Shown: positions 40,343 to 45,174 of the stretch, piece after piece
Numbering within the stretch: the stretch's first letter is position 1
Layout of the letters: each line of letters opens with the position of its first letter
Origin: RPQJ01 sp035691185
Lineage (GTDB): Bacteria > Pseudomonadota > Gammaproteobacteria > Steroidobacterales > Steroidobacteraceae
Reading direction: 5' to 3'
Assembly: GCA_035691185.1 (NCBI GenBank)
Contig: DASSJN010000247.1
Location: forward strand, 1-45,174
DNA: 45,174 nt
Translations under genes and position numbers: made by a program
The notes under the pieces: model-generated
What the model saw: only the letters and a program-made list of their open reading frames with translations
Told to the model about the DNA's origin: nothing
The model's database searches: none

Positions 40343-41755
40343 ATGTCATCGCCGCGTATGAACCGCTGGGCCGCCGCCGCCGTCGCAGCCGCGCTGGGCC
40401 CGGTCACGGCCGGCGCGCAAGCGACGCCCGGCAACGAGGAGTTGCTGCAGAAGATCGAAGAGCTGAGCCAGAAACTGCTCGTGCTCGAGCGCCGGCTGGA
40501 GATCCAGGACGAGGCCACGCAGGCGTCGTCCAAGTCGACGCCCGTCGTCAAGGCGAGCCCAAAGGGGTTCAGTCTGGAGTCGCCTGACAAGCAGAACGTC
40601 GTCAAGTTGCGCGGCACGCTGCATTTCGACGGCCGGCATTTCCAGGACGATGCCACGCCGGACACGGCGGACACGTGGCTGCTGCGTCGCGTCCGTCCCA
40701 CGATCGAGGGAACGCTCGGCGGGATCTACGACTTCCGGTTCACGCCCGACTTCGCCGGCGGCAGGACGATCATTCTGGATGCGTTCGCGACCGCGCGGCT
40801 GCAACCGTGGTTCGGGGTGACTGCAGGCAAGTTCAAGGTCCCCGTGGGCCTCGAGCGCCTGCAGTCCGCCAACGACATTCGGTTCGTCGAACGCGCCTTC
40901 CCGACCAGCCTGCTGCCGAACCGCGACCTGGGCGTCTCGATCGGCGGCGACCTGCTGGACGGGGCGGTCAATTACTCGGTCGGTTACTACAACGGCGTCA
41001 CGGACGGCGGCAGCAGCGACGGGACTGGCGACGTCGAGACCGACACGGCGGGCGACTACGCGGCGCGCCTGTACGTCACCCCGTTCGCCGCGTCCGAGAA
41101 CTTCGCGCTGCGCGGCCTGGGTCTCGGCATCGCGGGCACGATCAACTCCGTGTCCGGCGACGCTGCAAATCCGCTGCTCGCCTCGTACCGCACCCCCGGT
41201 CAGCAGACCTTCTTCCGCTACCGCTCGAATTCCACGACGAGCGCCGGTCCTTATGCGGACGGCGAGCGCCTGCGCTGGACGCCGCAGCTCTACTATTCGG
41301 TGGGCCGCTTCGGCCTGCTGGGCGAGTACGCCGTGGTGGAGCAGGACATCTCGCGCAGCACGACGGCGGGGCTGCGCAGCGACACGGTCGAAACGACGGC
41401 GTGGCAGGTGGCCGCACACTGGTTCCTGACCGGCGAGGAGCAGGCTTTCAAGGGGTACAAGCCGAACCACGTCTTCTCGCTCGAGGCCGGCACTTGGGGC
41501 GCCTGGGAACTCGTGGCGCGGTACCACGAACTCCAGATCAGCGATGAAGCCTTCGCGGGCGGCGCGGACTCGTTCGCCGATCCCCTGGCCTCGCCGAGCG
41601 GGGCGCAAGCCTGGGGCGTCGGCCTGAACTGGTACCTGAGCGAGAACCTGAAGTGGGTCCTCGACTACGAGAAGACCAGCTTCGACGGTGGCGCCGCCGG
41701 CGGCGACCGCCCGGACGAGGAAGTGTTCCTGACCCGCGTTGCGGTCGGATTCTGA
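40343..41755 (+). CDS. Outer-membrane porin of the OprO/OprP (phosphate-selective) family
   Basis: A 470-residue precursor. The signal peptide ends near GPVTAGAQA. A short coiled coil (NEELLQKIEELSQKLLVLERRLEIQDE, residues about 31-57) precedes a beta-barrel of alternating strands, ending VFLTRVAVGF with the C-terminal Phe of outer-membrane proteins. KLRGTLHFDGRHFQ, PTIEGTLGGIYDFRFTPDFAGG and KFKVPVGLERLQS are OprO/OprP-like. Between cysB and sbp it may pass sulfate rather than phosphate (inference). GGGAG lies 8 bases before ATG 40343. It is 14 bases from sbp, so the two share an operon. Confidence 0.88.
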   Translation: MSSPRMNRWAAAAVAAALGPVTAGAQATPGNEELLQKIEELSQKLLVLERRLEIQDEATQASSKSTPVVKASPKGFSLESPDKQNVVKLRGTLHFDGRHFQDDATPDTADTWLLRRVRPTIEGTLGGIYDFRFTPDFAGGRTIILDAFATARLQPWFGVTAGKFKVPVGLERLQSANDIRFVERAFPTSLLPNRDLGVSIGGDLLDGAVNYSVGYYNGVTDGGSSDGTGDVETDTAGDYAARLYVTPFAASENFALRGLGLGIAGTINSVSGDAANPLLASYRTPGQQTFFRYRSNSTTSAGPYADGERLRWTPQLYYSVGRFGLLGEYAVVEQDISRSTTAGLRSDTVETTAWQVAAHWFLTGEEQAFKGYKPNHVFSLEAGTWGAWELVARYHELQISDEAFAGGADSFADPLASPSGAQAWGVGLNWYLSENLKWVLDYEKTSFDGGAAGGDRPDEEVFLTRVAVGF

Positions 41756-41769
41756 AGGGAGACTGACAC

Positions 41770-42786
41770 ATGGACACGCGCAACATCCTCAAGCCCTTCG
41801 CGGTCGCACTGCTGCTCGCATCGACGCTGATGGCATCGCCGCTGTTGTTTGCCGCCCAGACGACGCTCCTGAACGTCTCGTACGACCCGACGCGTGAGTT
41901 GTACGACGACTACAACAAGGCCTTCACGGAGCACTGGAAGCAGAAGTCCGGCAAGAACGTGTCGATCCGGCAGTCGCACGGCGGTTCCGGCAAGCAGGCA
42001 CGCACCGTGATCGACGGCCTGCCCGCGGACGTCGTCACCCTCGCGCTCGCGTACGACGTCGACGCGCTGGCGACGCAGGGCAAGCTGCTGCCGTCGAACT
42101 GGCAGTCGCGGCTGCCGAACAACAGCTCGCCGTACACCTCGACGATCGTGTTCCTCGTACGCGCGGGCAACCCGAAGAAGATCCGCGACTGGAACGACCT
42201 CGTGCGTCCCGGCATCTCGGTGATCACGCCCAATCCGAAGACCTCCGGCGGCGCGCGGTGGAACTACCTCGCCGCCTGGGCGTGGGCGCTCAAGCAGCCG
42301 GGCGGATCGCCCGCCGCGGCGGAGCAGTACGTCGGCAAGCTCTACAGGAACGTGCCGGTGCTCGACACCGGCGCGCGCGGCGCGCTGACGACCTTCGCCC
42401 AGCGCGGCATCGGCGACGTGCTGATCTCCTGGGAAAACGAGGCACTGCTGGCGACCCGCGAACTCGGCAAGGGCAAGTTCGAGATCGTGGTGCCGTCGGT
42501 CAGCATCCTGGCCGAGCCGCCGGTCGCCGTCGTGGACAAAGTCGCGATCCGTCGCGGCACCGCCGACGTGGCCCGCGCATATCTCGAGTACCTGTACTCC
42601 AGGACGGGCCAGGAGATCGTCGCCAAGCACTACTATCGGCCGCGGGACCCGGAAGTCGCGGCGAAGTACGCGAGCGTGTTCCCGAAGATCAACCTCGTGA
42701 CGATCGCCGATTTCGGCGGCTGGCAGAAGGCACAGAAGACTCACTTCTCGGACGGCGGCGTGTTCGACAAGGTCTACGCGCGCTGA
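41770..42786 (+). CDS. sbp: Periplasmic sulfate-binding protein
   Basis: A 338-residue binding protein. The signal peptide ends SPLLFAAQ. The mature protein has LLNVSYDPTRELYDDYNKAF, IRQSHGGSGKQARTVIDGLPADVVTLALAYDVDA, NPKTSGGARWNYLAAWAW and RPRDPEVAAKYASVFPKINLVTI, all classic for Sbp/CysP. It delivers sulfate or thiosulfate to the CysTWA permease. AAGGGAG lies 9 bases before the ATG. The next gene downstream is an unrelated exporter, so cysTWA must be elsewhere. Confidence 0.95.
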   Translation: MDTRNILKPFAVALLLASTLMASPLLFAAQTTLLNVSYDPTRELYDDYNKAFTEHWKQKSGKNVSIRQSHGGSGKQARTVIDGLPADVVTLALAYDVDALATQGKLLPSNWQSRLPNNSSPYTSTIVFLVRAGNPKKIRDWNDLVRPGISVITPNPKTSGGARWNYLAAWAWALKQPGGSPAAAEQYVGKLYRNVPVLDTGARGALTTFAQRGIGDVLISWENEALLATRELGKGKFEIVVPSVSILAEPPVAVVDKVAIRRGTADVARAYLEYLYSRTGQEIVAKHYYRPRDPEVAAKYASVFPKINLVTIADFGGWQKAQKTHFSDGGVFDKVYAR

Positions 42787-42871
42787 CGCCAGGCAGGGCT
42801 CGGGCCACGGTCAGGTTCTCGTTGACCGGGGCCTGACCCCGTCTTTCCGGCTGTGGCAAAGTGCGGCGGTC

Positions 42872-44737
42872 ATGGTGGCCGGCCGCAGACTCGATCCCTC
42901 CCCCGCTTCGTCCTCGAGCGCAGGCCTGGCGAGCCTCAAGGGGCTGGGCGAGGTCTTTCGTTACACGCGTCACGCGCTCGAACTCGTCTGGTCGACGAGT
43001 CGCCGGCTGACGTTTGCGCTGGCGTTCCTCACGCTGGTGGCCGGCATGCTGCCCGCGGCGATCGCCTATGTCGGCGCGCAGATCGTCGACGCCGTGGTCG
43101 CCGCGATCTCGACGCACCGCGCGGGCGCTGCGGACGACCTGTCGCACGTGCTGGGGTACGTCGCGCTGGAGGGCCTGCTCGTCGCGATGCTGGCCGCCGC
43201 CCAGCGCGGCCTGTCGACGTGCCAGTCGCTGCTGCGCGCACAGCTCGGCCAGCGCGTCAACGAGATGATCCTGGAGAAGGCGCTCACGCTGGACCTGCGT
43301 CAGTTCGAGGATTCGGAGTTCTACGACAAGCTCACGCGCGCGCGCCGCGAGGCCTCGAGCCGGCCGCTGGCGCTGGTCATGAGCAGCTTCGGCCTGGTGC
43401 AGAACGCGGTCGCGTTGCTGAGCTTCGGCACCTTGCTCGCACGATTCTCGCCCTGGGCCGTCGCGGTGCTGTTCCTGGCAGGCCTGCCGTCCTTCGTCGC
43501 GGAGGCGAAGTTCTCGGGCGACGCATTCCGCCTGTTCCGCTGGCGCTCGCCCGAGACGCGCATGCAGCTCTACCTGGAAACGGTGATCGCGCGCGAGGAC
43601 CACGCCAAGGAGGTCAAGCTCTTCGAGCTGGGACCGCGCCTGCTCGATCGGTATCGCGAGATCTTCCGCAAGGTCTTCAAGGAAGACCGCGCGCTCACGA
43701 TCCGTCGCGACACCTGGGGATTCTTCCTCGGTCTCGCGAGCACGGCGGCGTTCTACTCGGCCTATGCCTGGGTCGCCGTCAGCGCGGTGGGGGGGCAGAT
43801 CACGCTGGGCGAGATGACGATGTACGTACTGTTGTTCCGCCAGGGCCAGTCGGCGGTCTCGGCGATCCTGTCGGCGATCGGCGGCATGTACGAGGACAAC
43901 CTGTATCTCTCGACGCTCTACGAGTACCTCGACACGCCGGTCGACTCCGCGACCGGCACCGCCACGGTCGGCACCCGGCCGGGCGAGGGTCTGCGCTTCG
44001 AGCACGTGACCTTCACCTACCCCGGCGCGAGCGAGCCGGCCGTCCGCGACGTCAGCTTCGCGCTGCGGCCCGGCGAGAGCCTCGCGCTCGTCGGTGAGAA
44101 CGGCTCCGGCAAGACGACGCTGATCAAGCTGCTGACCCGGCTCTACGTGCCGGGCTCGGGACGCATCGTGCTCGACGGCCTCGACCTCGCCGACTGGCAA
44201 CCCGCGGCGCTGCGCCGCCGCATCGGCGTGATCTTCCAGGACTTCGCCCGCTACCAGCTCAAGGTCGGCGAGAACATCGGCGCCGGCGACGTGCGTCACT
44301 TCGAGGACGAGGCGCGCTGGCGCCAGGCGGCGGGCCTCGGCATGGCCGCGCCGTTCATCGACGAACTGCCTGGCGGGTACGCCACGCAACTCGGGAAATG
44401 GTTCAAGGATGGACGTGAGTTGTCCGGCGGGCAGTGGCAGAAGATCGCGCTGTCACGTGCGTTCATGCGCGAGGAAGCGGACATCCTCGTGCTCGACGAA
44501 CCCACGGCGGCGATGGACGCGCGCGCCGAGGCACAGGTCTTCGAGCAGTTCCAGGCGCTCGCGCGCGATCGCATGGTGATCCTGATCTCGCACCGGTTCT
44601 CCACCGTGCGCATGGCCGACCAGATCCTCGTGATCGAGGGCGGCCGCGTGATCGAGCGCGGCAACCACGCGGAGCTGATGCGGCTCGGCGGGCACTACGC
44701 CGGACTGTTCAGCCTGCAGGCACGCGGGTACCGGTGA
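42872..44737 (+). CDS. ABC transporter, fused permease and ATPase (type IV exporter fold)
   Basis: A 621-residue half-transporter acting as a dimer. About six membrane helices lie in residues 45-340 (LTFALAFLTLVAGMLPAAIAYVGAQIVDAV onward). The ATPase has Walker A LVGENGSGKTTLIKLL, Q-loop VIFQDFARYQLKVGENI, signature ELSGGQWQKIALSRAFM, Walker B ILVLDEPTAAMD and switch His LISHRFSTV. The N-terminal 35 residues are variable. Peptide, lipid or drug export are all possible. It stands 85 bases after sbp and is probably a separate unit; its stop is 1 base before a GGGGACAGG-type repeat. Confidence 0.88.
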   Translation: MVAGRRLDPSPASSSSAGLASLKGLGEVFRYTRHALELVWSTSRRLTFALAFLTLVAGMLPAAIAYVGAQIVDAVVAAISTHRAGAADDLSHVLGYVALEGLLVAMLAAAQRGLSTCQSLLRAQLGQRVNEMILEKALTLDLRQFEDSEFYDKLTRARREASSRPLALVMSSFGLVQNAVALLSFGTLLARFSPWAVAVLFLAGLPSFVAEAKFSGDAFRLFRWRSPETRMQLYLETVIAREDHAKEVKLFELGPRLLDRYREIFRKVFKEDRALTIRRDTWGFFLGLASTAAFYSAYAWVAVSAVGGQITLGEMTMYVLLFRQGQSAVSAILSAIGGMYEDNLYLSTLYEYLDTPVDSATGTATVGTRPGEGLRFEHVTFTYPGASEPAVRDVSFALRPGESLALVGENGSGKTTLIKLLTRLYVPGSGRIVLDGLDLADWQPAALRRRIGVIFQDFARYQLKVGENIGAGDVRHFEDEARWRQAAGLGMAAPFIDELPGGYATQLGKWFKDGRELSGGQWQKIALSRAFMREEADILVLDEPTAAMDARAEAQVFEQFQALARDRMVILISHRFSTVRMADQILVIEGGRVIERGNHAELMRLGGHYAGLFSLQARGYR

Positions 44738-44841
44738 GGAAGGGGACAGGAGGCAGGGGGATAGGAAATAGTCGAAGCCCTCACCCGCGCGGCGCAGCCG
44801 CTTCGTCACTGGACTTCTATCCCTTAACTCCTGTCCGCTTC
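44738..44841. repeat. GGGGACAGG-family inverted repeat, copy 2, enclosing a REP-like unit
   Basis: The left arm GGAAGGGGACAGGAG... (44738-44767) and right arm (44815-44841) match closely when one is reverse-complemented (GAAG-GGACAGGAG, then GGGATAG). The interior includes GCCCTCACCCGCGCGGCGC (44777-44795), the head of the REP-like family at 5581. It lies between convergent genes; the right arm encodes the last codons (ADRS) and the TAA stop of the response regulator. Confidence 0.7.
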
Positions 44842-45174
44842 TTCCAGCTTGTACCCGGCGCCCGCCGCGGTCCTGAGCAGTTCGGGTGCCGCGGGGTCCG
44901 CTTCGATCTTCTGCCGCAGCCGGTGCACGAGCTGCTTGAGCAGCTGGCGGTCGCCGCTGCCGCGATGTCCCCAGACGTGCGTCAGCAGTCGCTCGGTGCC
45001 GACGACGTGGCCGGCATTGGCGATCAGGATCTGCATGAGCCGCGTCTCGAGCTTCGTAAGCCTGATCGGCTCCGCCTCGCGGATGCGCAACGTGAGTGCC
45101 TCGAGGTCGAGGTGCAGCGACCCCGCGCTGGCCGACCCGCCGGTCTCGAGCCCGGCGCGCCGCAGCAGCGCGCG
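44824..45174 (-). CDS. OmpR/PhoB-type response regulator, DNA-binding C-terminus (partial)
   Basis: The last 116 residues of a gene that enters from the right edge. RALLRRAG is the usual linker after a receiver domain. It is followed by the winged-helix effector domain: LHLEVEALTLRIREAEPIRLTKLETRLMQILIANAGHVVGTERLLTHVWG, then RQLLKQLVHRLRQKIEADP and the wing LLRTAAGAGYKLEE. The receiver with its phospho-Asp is outside the window. The stop and last codons are inside a GGGGACAGG-type repeat arm. The cognate kinase is not visible. Confidence 0.88.
   Translation of the reverse strand, partial: RALLRRAGLETGGSASAGSLHLDLEALTLRIREAEPIRLTKLETRLMQILIANAGHVVGTERLLTHVWGHRGSGDRQLLKQLVHRLRQKIEADPAAPELLRTAAGAGYKLEEADRS

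Noticed and set aside
42872..44737. ABC gene as the permease/ATPase partner of Sbp
   Set aside because: It is a fused exporter-type half-transporter, not a CysT/CysW/CysA importer; adjacency to sbp is not functional evidence.
1..45174. Prophage, complete insertion sequence, CRISPR array, tRNA or rRNA genes
   Set aside because: Looked for on both strands; no integrase, transposase, structural phage genes, regularly spaced direct repeats, or tRNA/rRNA-like sequence was recognised.

Overview
This 45 kb window is a dense, high-GC stretch of chromosome. The gene content points to a gammaproteobacterium, probably near the Xanthomonadales/Nevskiales/Steroidobacteraceae (inference). Pointers are a priA-argS-SPOR (FtsN-like) block, a proton-translocating pntAB pair, a cysB regulator, an E. 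coli-like ydcSTUV-patD putrescine operon, a PEP-CTERM surface protein behind a sigma-54 promoter, and several families of short palindromic intergenic repeats. I see no tRNA, rRNA, CRISPR array, prophage or complete insertion sequence.

Layout. 1-1529 (-): a secreted zinc metalloprotease, cut by the window edge. 1786-5496 (-): two tandem DUF885 lipoproteins. 5694-6977 (-): a thiolase, divergent from gabD, an MFS exporter, hemH and a two-domain VOC protein (7151-11737, +). 11771-17986 (+): cytochrome b561, then the putrescine uptake and oxidation operon ydcS-T-U-V-patD. 18067-18849 (+): a secreted DSSG-repeat protein. 18868-21880 (-): fructosamine-kinase-like protein, 5'-3' exonuclease, TPR/aspartyl-hydroxylase protein. 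21912-23600 (+): GNAT acetyltransferase and a GcvA-like regulator. 23601-24024: a 424-base gene-free stretch holding a candidate small RNA and an inverted repeat. 24025-24633 (-): HNH nuclease. 24820-27852 (+): pntAB. 27886-29506 (-): a translationally coupled ECF sigma / DUF3619-like / DUF3106 operon. 29843-36546: priA, argS and an FtsN-like gene (+), with an EF-hand protein and a DUF4382 lipoprotein (-) sitting between priA and argS. 36610-39131 (-): PEP-CTERM protein and comM. 39225-42786 (+): cysB, a phosphate-selective-type porin and a periplasmic sulfate-binding protein. 42872-44737 (+): ABC exporter. 44824-45174 (-): C-terminus of an OmpR-type response regulator.

How the genes work together. 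YdcSTUV would import putrescine. PatD oxidises 4-aminobutanal to GABA, and GabD, about 9 kb away, oxidises succinate semialdehyde to succinate; the two transaminases needed in between are not in the window. CysB, porin and Sbp look like an outer-membrane-to-periplasm sulfate/anion acquisition set whose inner-membrane permease is elsewhere. PntAB links NADPH supply to the proton gradient. PriA, ArgS and the SPOR protein form a conserved replication/translation/division block.

Most notable non-coding signals. (1) Two adjacent stem-loops at 23748-23858 display the same 7-nt C-rich loop, with a covarying closing pair, and are followed by a strong terminator: a candidate small RNA of the C-rich-loop type. 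(2) Two families of degenerate inverted repeats (CTAGTG-type and GGGGACAGG-type) supply the stop codons of four different genes. (3) A full-consensus sigma-54 promoter precedes the PEP-CTERM gene. (4) DnaA-box-like 9-mers inside a 9-bp inverted repeat lie directly upstream of priA.
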